Assembly: GCA_937927515.1 (NCBI GenBank)
Contig: CALBDO010000016.1
Coordinates: 1 to 60,555 of the forward strand
Source of the DNA: Candidatus Kapaibacterium sp.
GTDB taxonomy: Bacteria > Bacteroidota > Ignavibacteria > Kapaibacteriales > UBA2268
Length of the DNA stretch: 60,555 nt
Reading direction: 5' to 3'
The notes under the pieces were generated by a model. That model was not told the origin of the DNA, searched no databases, and saw only the letters and a list, made by a program, of their open reading frames with translations. Below, one piece after another: positions 43,789-53,342 of the stretch. Each line of letters begins with the position of its first letter. The stretch's first letter is position 1. The translations under genes were made by a program, and so were the position numbers.

Positions 43789-44944
43789 AAGCAACAGAAT
43801 CCTCAGAGTCGAAAGTGGCTATTTATGGATTTACCGAAAAGAGCTTGCTTCTGTTCCAAATTTAGAAGGCGGTACAATTGTAGAAGTGTTCACTGGTAAT
43901 GGTAAAAGCTTGGGTTTGGCATTCTACAATCCCCACAGTACGATTGCTCTAAGGCTGTTGAAAATTTACGCCGAAACAGACGTCATTAGTGTCTTCGAGC
44001 AACGAATGCAAATGGCTAAACAGCTTCGCGAAAGACTTTTCCCCGAAGAGACTTGCTATCGACTTGTCTATGCCGAATCCGACTATCTCCCGGGCTTGAT
44101 TATCGACCGCTTTGGTGACTACTTTTCCGTTCAGGTAAATTCTGCAGGTATGGAAAAATTTTTGGACAGCATTGTAGAAATTATTTGCCAAATTTTCCCT
44201 AAATGCAAAGGAATAATTGCCAAGAATAAATCCCAATTCCGTCTCCTCGAGGGCTTGGACAACTATGAAAAGGTAATTTACGGGAAAATCCCCGAAGAAG
44301 TTCTCATCGCTGAAAATGGTTTAAAATACATCGTAAATTTCTACCAATCACAAAAAACTGGTTTGTTTTTGGACCAAAAATTGAACAAAAGATTTATACG
44401 GAGTATCTCGCAGAACTTAAAGGTTTTGGACTGTTTCTCGAACTTTGGGGGATTTGCAATGAATGCCGCTGTGGGCGGAGCAAAAAAGCTGGTGCTTGTG
44501 GATATTTCAGAAACTGCTATCAACTACGCAAAGAAGAATTTCGAACTGAACAAACTGAAAAATGCTGAATTCATTTGCACGGATGCTTTGGAATTCCTAC
44601 GAAATGAATATCGAGCGGGGAATAAATACGAGTTGGTGATTTTAGACCCTCCCTCGTTTACGAAAACAAAGAAGAATATCCAAAGTGCCATCGCCGGATA
44701 TCGACAGATAAACAAATATGCTATGCGGATAGTGGCAGACAATGGCTTTCTTGCAACAGCAAGCTGTTCGATGCATATCGACGAAGCCACTTTCATAAGA
44801 ATCATTCAAGATGTTGGTTCTTCCCAAAAATTTCAGTTGAAATTAATATATCGTGGGGGGCAGTCCCCAGACCATCCAGTGCTCCTTTCGATGCCGGAGA
44901 CTCGGTATCTGAAATTCTTTGTGTTTCAAATTTCTCGTAGCTAA
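43769..44944 (+). CDS. Class I SAM-dependent rRNA methyltransferase (RlmI/YccW type)
   Basis: 391 residues from the ATG at 43769 (a GTG lies one codon upstream), overlapping the previous gene by 20 bp. N-terminal PUA domain (SGYLWIYRKELASVPN ... GTIVEVF), a central EEHEE-like domain (LPGLIIDRFGDYFSVQ) and the Rossmann methylase with LDCFSNFGGFAMNAA and the DPPSF motif. This is the RlmI family that makes 5-methylcytosine in 23S rRNA; the exact target is inferred. Confidence 0.9.
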   Translation: MEKIYLKSNRILRVESGYLWIYRKELASVPNLEGGTIVEVFTGNGKSLGLAFYNPHSTIALRLLKIYAETDVISVFEQRMQMAKQLRERLFPEETCYRLVYAESDYLPGLIIDRFGDYFSVQVNSAGMEKFLDSIVEIICQIFPKCKGIIAKNKSQFRLLEGLDNYEKVIYGKIPEEVLIAENGLKYIVNFYQSQKTGLFLDQKLNKRFIRSISQNLKVLDCFSNFGGFAMNAAVGGAKKLVLVDISETAINYAKKNFELNKLKNAEFICTDALEFLRNEYRAGNKYELVILDPPSFTKTKKNIQSAIAGYRQINKYAMRIVADNGFLATASCSMHIDEATFIRIIQDVGSSQKFQLKLIYRGGQSPDHPVLLSMPETRYLKFFVFQISRS

Positions 44945-44945
44945 A

Positions 44946-45782
44946 ATGAATGAAATCATCTATGCCATTATAATTGGAGTTGTACAAGGACTTACTGAAT
45001 TTTTGCCAGTGAGTAGCACTGCACATATGACCATAGTGGCTAAATTGCTTGGAAGCGAAGTTTTTGCCGACCCACGACTATGGACCGCAGCTATGGCAAC
45101 CATTCAACTGGGGACACTTGCATCGTTATTATTTTACTTCCGCAAAGATATCCTGGACATAAGCAAAGACTTCTTTTTAGAAAAGACCTCTTTTCGAATC
45201 GTAAATTTCGAGATAATGAAGACGAATGCCAAGCTTGGTTGGATGATATTAATTGGCTCCTTACCAATATTCATTCTGGGATACTTGTTGAAAGACATTA
45301 TCGAAGGCGATTTCACCAAAAGTTTATGGACAATTAGCTTAGCATTAATTCTGATTGCAATTGCAATGCTCCTTGCAGAGCGATTTGCAAAGTTCACCAA
45401 AACAACTACAAGTATGACCCTCGCAGATGCTGTTTTAATTGGTTTTGCGCAAGCACTTGCTTTGATTCCCGGGGTATCTCGTTCCGGGGCAACCATTACA
45501 GCTGGTATGATGCTTGGTTTGAAACGAGATGAAGCGGCAAGATTTTCATTCTTGCTAAGTATACCAGCAGTATTCGTAAGCGGTGTTTACGAATTTGTCG
45601 CAAATTTGCAATTAATTTCCGGACAGAGAATAGCGTTCCTGATTATTGCGTCTGTATTTGCTTTCCTCTCCGGGCTTTTTGCAATTTCTTTTCTTTTGCG
45701 GTATCTCAAAACCAAATCGACTTTGATTTTTGTCGTTTATAGATTTATTTTAGGGGCTACCATTATTTTGAGCATATTATGA
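44946..45782 (+). CDS. uppP: Undecaprenyl-diphosphatase
   Basis: 278 residues from the ATG at 44946; a start at 44919 overlaps the methyltransferase. It has eight or more membrane helices. Catalytic motif 1 is QGLTEFLPVSSTAHM and motif 2 is PGVSRSGATITAGM, as in UppP/BacA. It recycles undecaprenyl phosphate for peptidoglycan synthesis and can give bacitracin resistance. It overlaps the next gene (ATGA). Confidence 0.96.
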   Translation: MNEIIYAIIIGVVQGLTEFLPVSSTAHMTIVAKLLGSEVFADPRLWTAAMATIQLGTLASLLFYFRKDILDISKDFFLEKTSFRIVNFEIMKTNAKLGWMILIGSLPIFILGYLLKDIIEGDFTKSLWTISLALILIAIAMLLAERFAKFTKTTTSMTLADAVLIGFAQALALIPGVSRSGATITAGMMLGLKRDEAARFSFLLSIPAVFVSGVYEFVANLQLISGQRIAFLIIASVFAFLSGLFAISFLLRYLKTKSTLIFVVYRFILGATIILSIL

Positions 45783-46501
45783 GGTATTTATTTCTTCTCT
45801 CTTTCCTGATTGTTGTTATTATTCAATCTTGCAAAAAATCTAGTGATAGTCTCGACAAAAGGAAAGATATCGATACTACACAGCAAAGCTACAAAGAAGC
45901 TGTGCCTGTGTCGAAATTGAAATTTGATATTCAGCTTAGCCCAGATTCGATAAAAATAACTCATTATGCGACAATAAAGACCACTTCTGGCAACATTCGA
46001 ATAGCACTTTATGGTAAAGATGCCCCGAGAACAGTTAAAAATTTTGTCCTTCTCGCTAAAAGAGGATATTTTAACAATACTTTGATTCATAGAATTGCAA
46101 AGAACTTTCTTATTCAGATGGGAGATGGTACCACAAAATATTCTTCGAAACGAGATGAATGGGGAAAAGGCGGAGCAAGCATCTACGGTGGTTACTTTGC
46201 AGACGAGATTAATCCAAACTCAATTCTATACAAGGTTGGCTACACTTATGGTACAATTGCAATGGCAAACAGCGGACCAAATAAGAACCTTAGTCAGTTT
46301 TTCATATGCTTGGACGAAGCCATAGACTTAGACAAAAAGTATACGATATTTGGTAAAGTGCTTGATGGCTTCGATGTTATCGAAAAGATTGAACAAGAGG
46401 AAATAATCCCTTTTAAATTTGATAGTTTAGATGGAATTCCAAAGAAACCAATAAAAATCATGAAAATACTAATCGAAGATGCTGTAAAGCACACAAAATG
46501 A
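45779..46501 (+). CDS. Cyclophilin-type peptidyl-prolyl isomerase, lipoprotein
   Basis: 240 residues. Lipoprotein signal MRYLFLLSFLIVVIIQSC. The cyclophilin domain starts near residue 60: TTSGNIRIALYGKDAPRTVK, then FNNTLIHRIAKNFLIQMGDG with the catalytic Arg, and later NSGPNKNLSQFFICLDEAI and the KYTIFGKVLDG strand. It should assist folding in the periplasm. It overlaps uppP by 4 bp. Confidence 0.93.
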   Translation: MRYLFLLSFLIVVIIQSCKKSSDSLDKRKDIDTTQQSYKEAVPVSKLKFDIQLSPDSIKITHYATIKTTSGNIRIALYGKDAPRTVKNFVLLAKRGYFNNTLIHRIAKNFLIQMGDGTTKYSSKRDEWGKGGASIYGGYFADEINPNSILYKVGYTYGTIAMANSGPNKNLSQFFICLDEAIDLDKKYTIFGKVLDGFDVIEKIEQEEIIPFKFDSLDGIPKKPIKIMKILIEDAVKHTK

Positions 46502-46545
46502 AGTCATCATAACTTCGTCTAAAGCAAGTTAAAAAGCGAATAACT

Positions 46546-47877
46546 ATGAATGTTATCTCTAAAAAGCCCTTTAAATTTCCTCACTTTAGAATTTCAATTT
46601 TTTTTGCTTTGTTGTTTTTCGGATTAGAACCAACTGGGGCTGTGCTGTTTAGTCAAACATTGGAACAAGAGTTGCAAAAAATCTCCCAGGGGGATGTCCC
46701 CCTGACTCCACGTCTTGCAATCAAAATTGGCTTGGAAAGGAATCCTACATTGAAGATATTTCGCGAAAGAATTAATCAAAAAGTTGCCGAAAGATTTACT
46801 TCTTATGGAATTTTCTCGCCGACACTTTCTTACTTAAACGAAGGAATTCCCTTCGACAATTCGGCAAAATTTACCGAGCGCAGATTCACGCTCTCGCAGG
46901 AACTTGCTTTTCCATACACAAGCATCTTGTTGCATTCCTATATCAGCCAGCAAGTGGAAACAATGGAATTGGAATACAAGTGGAAAGAAAAGGAACTAAT
47001 TGCAAATATCAAACTTGCTTTTACCAAGTTGCTTTATTCCATGGACTTGGTTCGCTTGAAGAAAGAGATATTGGATTTGGCAGAAAAAATACTTCTGGTT
47101 GTACGTGCTAAACTGGAATTTGGGCAAATTAGCAACCTGGACTTAATAAATGCAGAAATCTCTTACTACGAAGCCGAAAATGAATATAATGATGCAATTA
47201 GGAATTTTATGTTTGCACGCTACGATTTATTTAATCTTTTAAGCATAGACCCAGAATACCAAGAATATTCCATTTCATTTGCCGATAGTTTAAAATATTT
47301 TGATTTTTCCATTCCACAGGAAGAAATCATCAACAAGTTGGAATCATCTTTGGAATATCAAGTTGCTTTGAATTACGAAAAGTCTGCAAAGACTGCTTTG
47401 AAGTATTCCTGGAGCGGACTTCTTCCAAACATTTCCCTTAATTTTTACAATCAAAATTATGGAGATGGTTTCAATCACTTCGGTTTCGAAATCGGATTAA
47501 AAGTGCCACTATGGTTTGGATTGGACAAACGCACAGATATCCAAATATCCCGCTCGAAACTAGCCGAGGCTCGGATTTCAATCTTCGAAACTAAACTGAG
47601 AATAAAGAAACAGCTGGAGTATGCCTGGCATAGCTTCGATGTTAGTAGAGAAATCATTAAAAATTATGAATCAAACATTTCGCATAGGTCTAAAAAGCTT
47701 TTGGATTTGACATTAGAATCGTACCAACTTGGACAAGCAGACCTATTGAATTTGCTTCAAGTGCAAAGGTCGTACGTCAATGGCAAGGTCCGATACCTCG
47801 AGGCTTTGTTCAACTACTATGTTCAACTAATTGAAATAGAAAAATTTATAGATACTGAAATTGTTTTTGTTAAATGA
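46546..47877 (+). CDS. TolC-family outer-membrane efflux protein (CzcC-like)
   Basis: 443 residues with signal peptide ending near LFSQ. It has two OEP repeats of long helices: TPRLAIKIGLERNPTLKIF at the start and LTLESYQLGQADLLNLLQVQ in the second half. It forms the outer-membrane channel of a tripartite pump. It overlaps the adaptor gene by 4 bp (ATGA) and the RND pump follows, which gives a czcCBA layout. Confidence 0.92.
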   Translation: MNVISKKPFKFPHFRISIFFALLFFGLEPTGAVLFSQTLEQELQKISQGDVPLTPRLAIKIGLERNPTLKIFRERINQKVAERFTSYGIFSPTLSYLNEGIPFDNSAKFTERRFTLSQELAFPYTSILLHSYISQQVETMELEYKWKEKELIANIKLAFTKLLYSMDLVRLKKEILDLAEKILLVVRAKLEFGQISNLDLINAEISYYEAENEYNDAIRNFMFARYDLFNLLSIDPEYQEYSISFADSLKYFDFSIPQEEIINKLESSLEYQVALNYEKSAKTALKYSWSGLLPNISLNFYNQNYGDGFNHFGFEIGLKVPLWFGLDKRTDIQISRSKLAEARISIFETKLRIKKQLEYAWHSFDVSREIIKNYESNISHRSKKLLDLTLESYQLGQADLLNLLQVQRSYVNGKVRYLEALFNYYVQLIEIEKFIDTEIVFVK

Positions 47878-49070
47878 AGATAAAAATGAAACCAAACATA
47901 ATCTTTATTTTAATTATTTTAAATTTACTTATAAGCTGCAACAAAGAATACAAAAGAAACGAAGCTCAAGTTTCCGAAACTCCTCCCTCTTTGCAAGAGA
48001 AAATCACCGATAGTGCAACTCGAGTTATAAATCTGGACGAAGGAAAGACTAAGCTCTTGAACATCAAGGTCGCAACTGTACGCAAAGAGTATTCAGAATT
48101 TAAAATTGTTGCTCCGGGAGTTGTTTTTCCTGCCCCCGAGAATATTGCATACGTCTCTACGCCAATAAGTGGTCGAATAGTTGCAATATATGCTCACCCG
48201 GGAGAAAATGTAAAGAAAGGACAATTACTTTTGGAAATAGAAAGTTTGGAATATGGTACGCTGATTTCAGAACTTTTGCAAACGAAAGCAGAATTGGATT
48301 ATCAAAAGAAACAGGTCGAGCGCTACGAACAACTTACAGAGCGAAAGATTAGCTCTGTGAGCGAATTAGAGAGAGCCAAATCTGAATACGCCAAAGCCAT
48401 CGCAAATTTCAAAGCAGCAGAATCCAAACTCTTGGCTATCGGTGTAAAAACTCAATTCATAGACAAGTTGTTGATTGGCACAGAGATAGAACCACATCTA
48501 CAAATTTTCTCGCCGATTAATGGTACTGTCGATAAAAGCTTTGCCGATTTGGGCAAAGCAGTCGATGCCCTGGAGAACTTAATGACAATTGTCGATGTCG
48601 GCAAAGTTTGGGTAAAAGGATTCCTCTCGCCCGAGGATGTGCAATTCATAGCTCCTGGGAGCAAGGTTTGCATTGTCAATTTGTTGAGCGAGCAAAGGTT
48701 GTGCGATGAAAAGATTAGTTCCATTAGTCCAACTTTGGACGAGAAAAACTCCTCTGTGATAGTCAACATTTTTTTAGATGCGAAAAATGGATTTCCAAAA
48801 CCCGGCACAAATGTCCGATTGGAAATCCAAGCCCGTACAAATACACCTGTGTTTAATGTTCCTAAAGAATCTATTGCATACGATGGTGACAAGCCAATAG
48901 TATTCGTTCAGCTATCACCGAAAACTTACGAAATAAGATACGTCAAAATTTTCAAAACTTCGGGGGATAATGTGCTTATTAGCTCGGGCTTAGCCGATGG
49001 GGATAAGGTAGTCTTGACAAATGTTTTCGACTTGAAGGCACTAAGCCGTCTTGAATTGTTTTCTGAATAA
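47874..49070 (+). CDS. RND efflux periplasmic adaptor subunit (CzcB-like)
   Basis: 398 residues. Lipoprotein-type signal (IIFILIILNLLISCNKE). Membrane-fusion protein core: PISGRIVAIYAHPGENVKKG and QLLLEIESLEY for the lipoyl half, a helical hairpin around 150-190, FSPINGTVDKSFADLGKAVD for the second half, and the beta-barrel after that. It lacks the His-rich N-terminus of some copper adaptors. Part of the czcCBA-type operon. Confidence 0.92.
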   Translation: MKIKMKPNIIFILIILNLLISCNKEYKRNEAQVSETPPSLQEKITDSATRVINLDEGKTKLLNIKVATVRKEYSEFKIVAPGVVFPAPENIAYVSTPISGRIVAIYAHPGENVKKGQLLLEIESLEYGTLISELLQTKAELDYQKKQVERYEQLTERKISSVSELERAKSEYAKAIANFKAAESKLLAIGVKTQFIDKLLIGTEIEPHLQIFSPINGTVDKSFADLGKAVDALENLMTIVDVGKVWVKGFLSPEDVQFIAPGSKVCIVNLLSEQRLCDEKISSISPTLDEKNSSVIVNIFLDAKNGFPKPGTNVRLEIQARTNTPVFNVPKESIAYDGDKPIVFVQLSPKTYEIRYVKIFKTSGDNVLISSGLADGDKVVLTNVFDLKALSRLELFSE

Positions 49071-49085
49071 TATTACACTTTGATT

Positions 49086-52000
49086 ATGTTGCAAAGAATT
49101 TTAGACTTTAGCATTCGCCAGCGGTTTGTTGCACTCTCTATCGTCTTGCTAATTGCATTTGTTGGATTTAGAGCCTACCAAGAAATTCCAATAAATTCAC
49201 TTCCCGATGTCACTCCAGTTCAAGTGTTAGTTATAACCAAAGCTGGTCAATACTCTCCCTACGATGTGGAAAGGCTCGTAAGCTTCCCAATCGAAACTGC
49301 TATGAATGGTTTGCCCAACGTCAAACAAGTACGCTCCATTTCCCAATTTGGGCTGAGTGCAGTGATAATTGAATTCGACGAGAAAACAGACATATACTTT
49401 GCTCGTCAGCTTGTAAGCCAAAGGCTCCAATCAATTGTCGATGAGTTACCTTTGGGTGTATCCTCGCCCCAACTTGGACCAATTTCGACAGCCCTTGGCG
49501 AAATCTATCAATATGTCGTTCATGGAGATGGCTACGACTTAACAGAACTAAGAGAAATTCAGGACTGGATTATTGCTCCACAATTGAAAACCGTTCCCGG
49601 GGTAACTGAAATAAATTCTTTTGGTGGTTTTGTCAAACAATACGAGGTTGTCGTTTACCCCAATAAGCTTAGGACTTATGGTATTGGATTGAAAGAAATT
49701 GTAGAGGCAATCGAAAAAAACAATAGTGTATCCAGTGGTAACTACCTGGAGCACAATAGAGAACAATATATAATTCGAGGCTTTGGGCTGATAAGCAATG
49801 TCGAAGACATCGAAAATATAGTAGTCAAAAAGATTGGGAATGCTCCAATTTTTATTCGCGACGTTGCAAAGGTTAGTATTGGCAAACAAATAAGACAAGG
49901 AGCAGTTACACAAAATGGCAAAGGCGAGGTCGTAACCGGAATTGTTATGATGCTTCGTGGCGGTAATGGTCGAGAGGTTATAAAAGAAATCGAGAAAAAA
50001 ATCTCTGAAATCAATAAAACATTACCAAAGGGTGTACGAATTGAAAAGTTCTACGACCAATCTGAATTAATCGAACGGACGATGAAAACTGTGACAACAA
50101 ACCTAGTCGAAGGTGGTTTTTTGGTTATTGCTGTGCTTTTGCTTATGCTTGGGGAAATCAGGGGTGCATTGATAGTTGCTGGAGTGATACCTCTTTCGAT
50201 GTTATTTGCATTCATTGGGATGAGAGAATTTGGCTTTGCTGCTAATCTTATGAGCCTCGGAGCAATAGATTTTGGGATGATTGTCGATGGCTCGGTTGTA
50301 ATGGTGGAAAATATCGTCCATCGGCTCCGCGAAAAAAATGGGCAAAATATATTTTGTACTATAAGAGAAGCTACTTTTGAAGTTGCACGTCCGATTTTCT
50401 TTGGTGTTCTAATTATTCTCATGGTGTATGTGCCTATTGTCACTTTCCAAGGTATGGAAGGAATTCTCTACCGACCCATGGCGATAACTGTAGCTTCTGC
50501 AGTACTTGGGGCTCTCGTTTTTACCCTTTTATATGTTCCAGCAGCTTCTTACTTGGTTTTCAAAAAGGGATTTAAAATCAGAAGAAACTTCCTGGTAGAA
50601 TGGTTGAAAAAATACTATCAACGCTTTTTGAGTAAATTTTTAGAGCGAAAGCTGCTTCTGCTTGTACCAGCAGTTTTAATTTTTGCCTTTTCTTTAGTCA
50701 TTTTGTTCAATTTAGGTACAGAGTTCTTACCAGAACTCGACGAAGGGAGCATCTTGGTCGAGCAAGTCCGATTGCCAAGCGTGACACTGGAGGAATCGGT
50801 TCGAAATGCGAATTGGTTTGCTGCGAAATTGATGGAAAACATACCAGAGATAAAAACTGTAGTACCCAAGACCGGCCGTTCCGACCTAGCAAACGACTGG
50901 ATGGGCGTACACCAAACTGATGTTTGGATTATACTCAAGCCAAAAGACCAATGGCGCCCTGGGGTAACTAAAGAAGACATCATCGAGCAAATTGAACCTT
51001 TCTTGAAAACAGAACCTGGGCTCTCGTACAATTTCACCCAGCCAATTGCAATGAGAGTGGACGAGTTGACAAGTGGCGTAAAAAGCGACCTTGCTGTTAA
51101 AATTTTTGGGGAGAACTTAGACGAGTTAAATCGCATTGGTGAGCAAATCGTGAAAATAGCATCAGAACAAAAAGGCACAGACAACGTTTACTTGGAACAA
51201 TCCGTGGGACAACCATATGTTACCATAAAAATTGATAGAGAGGCAATTTCGCGGTTTGCACTGAATGTAGAAGATATTCAAACTCTTATCGAGGCTGGTA
51301 TTGGAAGCAAAAAAGCAAGCCAAGTTTTTGTCGGGCAAAAAAGATTCGATATCGTCGTAACCTTTCCCCAAGAGCTCCGAAATGCTATCGATAAAATAAG
51401 TGAACTGCCAGTCCACTTGCCAAATGGTGACTTTATACCCCTGAAAAGGGTAGCTGAAATACGTGTCGAGGAGGGCGCAAGGGAGGTCGTTCGTGAAAAT
51501 GGTTGGCGAAGAGCAGTCGTTTTAATCAATATCAAAAATATAGACATTGGGACATATGTTTCGCAATTGCAACGCGAAATAGAAAGAAAGATGCAATTGC
51601 CTCCTGGATATTTTCTCACCTTTGGTGGTTCATTCGAGAATCAAAGACGAGCAATGCAACACCTCTACGTCGTCGTTCCTCTTACAATATTAATAATCAT
51701 TGGGTTAATGTATGTTATGTTTGGGCAAATTCGTTATCCACTGCTGATTTTGGTCAATCTGCCTTTTGCTCTGACGGGGGGTGTCCTCTTGCTCTGGGCA
51801 AGGGGAATGTATTTAACCATTGCTGCAAGCATTGGTTTCATTGCGCTTTTTGGTGTTGCTGTATTAAATGGAATTGTGCTTGTATCGCACTTGAATACAT
51901 TAAGAAAAGGCTCCACGAATTTCAAAGAGCTTGTTATCCGGGGAGCAACCGACAGATTGCGTCCTGTCTTGATGACTGCGCTCGTGGCAAGCCTGGGCTT

Positions 52001-52190
52001 TATTCCAATGGCTTTCAATACTGGCCCAGGCTCCGAGGTTCAAAGACCGCTTGCCACTGTTGTCATCGGTGGCTTGATTACCTCAACGATTCTCACCTTA
52101 CTAATTTTACCAACTCTTTATTACTGGCTCGATAAAAATTATAAATACAACAAAGAGGAGGAAATACAAAGTCAACAGACTTGCGAATGA
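49086..52190 (+). CDS. Heavy-metal efflux RND pump, CzcA family
   Basis: 1034 residues from the ATG at 49086; a TTG at 49080 is possible. Twelve-helix RND layout with two large periplasmic loops. Transmembrane helix 4 contains DFGMIVDGSVVMVENI, the proton-relay signature of the Czc (zinc, cobalt, cadmium or nickel) group, not the Cu/Ag CusA signature with its GAMVDA pattern. The pump moves divalent metal ions outward using protons. Last gene of the efflux operon and convergent with trpS. Confidence 0.93.
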   Translation: MLQRILDFSIRQRFVALSIVLLIAFVGFRAYQEIPINSLPDVTPVQVLVITKAGQYSPYDVERLVSFPIETAMNGLPNVKQVRSISQFGLSAVIIEFDEKTDIYFARQLVSQRLQSIVDELPLGVSSPQLGPISTALGEIYQYVVHGDGYDLTELREIQDWIIAPQLKTVPGVTEINSFGGFVKQYEVVVYPNKLRTYGIGLKEIVEAIEKNNSVSSGNYLEHNREQYIIRGFGLISNVEDIENIVVKKIGNAPIFIRDVAKVSIGKQIRQGAVTQNGKGEVVTGIVMMLRGGNGREVIKEIEKKISEINKTLPKGVRIEKFYDQSELIERTMKTVTTNLVEGGFLVIAVLLLMLGEIRGALIVAGVIPLSMLFAFIGMREFGFAANLMSLGAIDFGMIVDGSVVMVENIVHRLREKNGQNIFCTIREATFEVARPIFFGVLIILMVYVPIVTFQGMEGILYRPMAITVASAVLGALVFTLLYVPAASYLVFKKGFKIRRNFLVEWLKKYYQRFLSKFLERKLLLLVPAVLIFAFSLVILFNLGTEFLPELDEGSILVEQVRLPSVTLEESVRNANWFAAKLMENIPEIKTVVPKTGRSDLANDWMGVHQTDVWIILKPKDQWRPGVTKEDIIEQIEPFLKTEPGLSYNFTQPIAMRVDELTSGVKSDLAVKIFGENLDELNRIGEQIVKIASEQKGTDNVYLEQSVGQPYVTIKIDREAISRFALNVEDIQTLIEAGIGSKKASQVFVGQKRFDIVVTFPQELRNAIDKISELPVHLPNGDFIPLKRVAEIRVEEGAREVVRENGWRRAVVLINIKNIDIGTYVSQLQREIERKMQLPPGYFLTFGGSFENQRRAMQHLYVVVPLTILIIIGLMYVMFGQIRYPLLILVNLPFALTGGVLLLWARGMYLTIAASIGFIALFGVAVLNGIVLVSHLNTLRKGSTNFKELVIRGATDRLRPVLMTALVASLGFIPMAFNTGPGSEVQRPLATVVIGGLITSTILTLLILPTLYYWLDKNYKYNKEEEIQSQQTCE

Positions 52191-52212
52191 CATTTTTTAA
52201 CATTGTATTAAA

Positions 52213-53229
52213 TTATAAAGCGACAAATCCAATCTTTCGGTAGACTTTAGCCAAAGTTTTATTTGCAACTCTACGAGCCTGCTCTGCGCCTTCGCGAATA
52301 ATTAATTTTAAATATTCCTCGTTTGCACGAATTTCTCTATAGCGCACTTTAAATGGACGCAAGAACTCGACGACAGCATCGGCTACAGCTTTCTTAAATT
52401 CTCCATAACCTTTGCCAGCGAACTCATTCTCTATCTCTTCGATTTGTTTCCCAGTTGCTATGTGATAAAGTGTAATCAGATTAGATATCCCGGGCTTGTC
52501 TTCGCGAAAAACTATCTCTGCACCCGAGTCGGTCACCGCTCTCTTTATTTTGTTAGCAATTTGATTGTCTTCGTCGACAAGGAAAAGCACACCAGATTGA
52601 TTTTCGTCGCTTTTGGACATTTTCTTTGTTGGATTTTGCAAGTTCATAATCTTTGCGCCGACTTTAGGGATGTATGGTTCTGGAATTTTAAATGTCTCGG
52701 AATAAAGGCTATTGAAACGCTGAGCTAAATCGCGTGTTAATTCCAAATGTTGCTTCTGGTCGGCTCCGACGGGTACTAAATCGGCTTGGTACAGCAATAT
52801 ATCCGCAGCCATAAGAATTGGATAGGCAAATAAGCCGACGTTAACGTTCTCTGGATACTTTTGGGATTTGTCCTTGAATTGTGTCATACGAGAGCATTCA
52901 CCCATACCAGTAAAGCAATTCAAGACCCAAGCAAGCTGGGTATGTTCTGGAACATGCGATTGGACAAAAATGTGGGAGCGTGTTGGGTCGATACCGCAAG
53001 CCAGGAAGGTAGCGGCAAGGTCGAGTGTCCAGCGACGAAGATTCGCTGGCTCCTGTCGGATTGTAATGGCGTGGAGGTCTACTATAGTAAAATAGCACTC
53101 ATATTCATTTTGAAGTTCCACCCAATTTTTGAGTGCACCTGTCAGATGGCCAATGTGCAAGCCCCCAGTTGGTTGCATCCCGCTTAATATTACTTTTCTA
53201 CTTTGCATAGGAGCCGATTGTGTGAACAT
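52213..53229 (-). CDS. trpS: Tryptophanyl-tRNA synthetase
   Basis: 338 residues, standard length. Class I motifs: HIGH as GLHIGHLTGA and KMSKS as TKKMSKSDEN. The tryptophan pocket segments ILMAADILLYQADLVPVGADQ are conserved. A second ATG at 53208 (MQSRKVIL) could be the start; neither has a clear SD. It is divergent from tnaA. Confidence 0.97.
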   Translation of the reverse strand: MFTQSAPMQSRKVILSGMQPTGGLHIGHLTGALKNWVELQNEYECYFTIVDLHAITIRQEPANLRRWTLDLAATFLACGIDPTRSHIFVQSHVPEHTQLAWVLNCFTGMGECSRMTQFKDKSQKYPENVNVGLFAYPILMAADILLYQADLVPVGADQKQHLELTRDLAQRFNSLYSETFKIPEPYIPKVGAKIMNLQNPTKKMSKSDENQSGVLFLVDEDNQIANKIKRAVTDSGAEIVFREDKPGISNLITLYHIATGKQIEEIENEFAGKGYGEFKKAVADAVVEFLRPFKVRYREIRANEEYLKLIIREGAEQARRVANKTLAKVYRKIGFVAL

Positions 53230-53342
53230 AAAAAATACAAAATTACCAAAACTTGTTACAACAATTTGAATTTGTATAGAATTTTTAAAATTATTGTTTA
53301 ATTTTGTTAATTAATATTGCTGAGCAAAGTTGTAGGTAAACT

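Noticed and set aside
51503-52135. 210-codon plus-strand frame inside the czcA gene
   Set aside because: It lies in another frame of a well-supported RND pump gene; its translation is Cys/Trp-rich and unlike any family.
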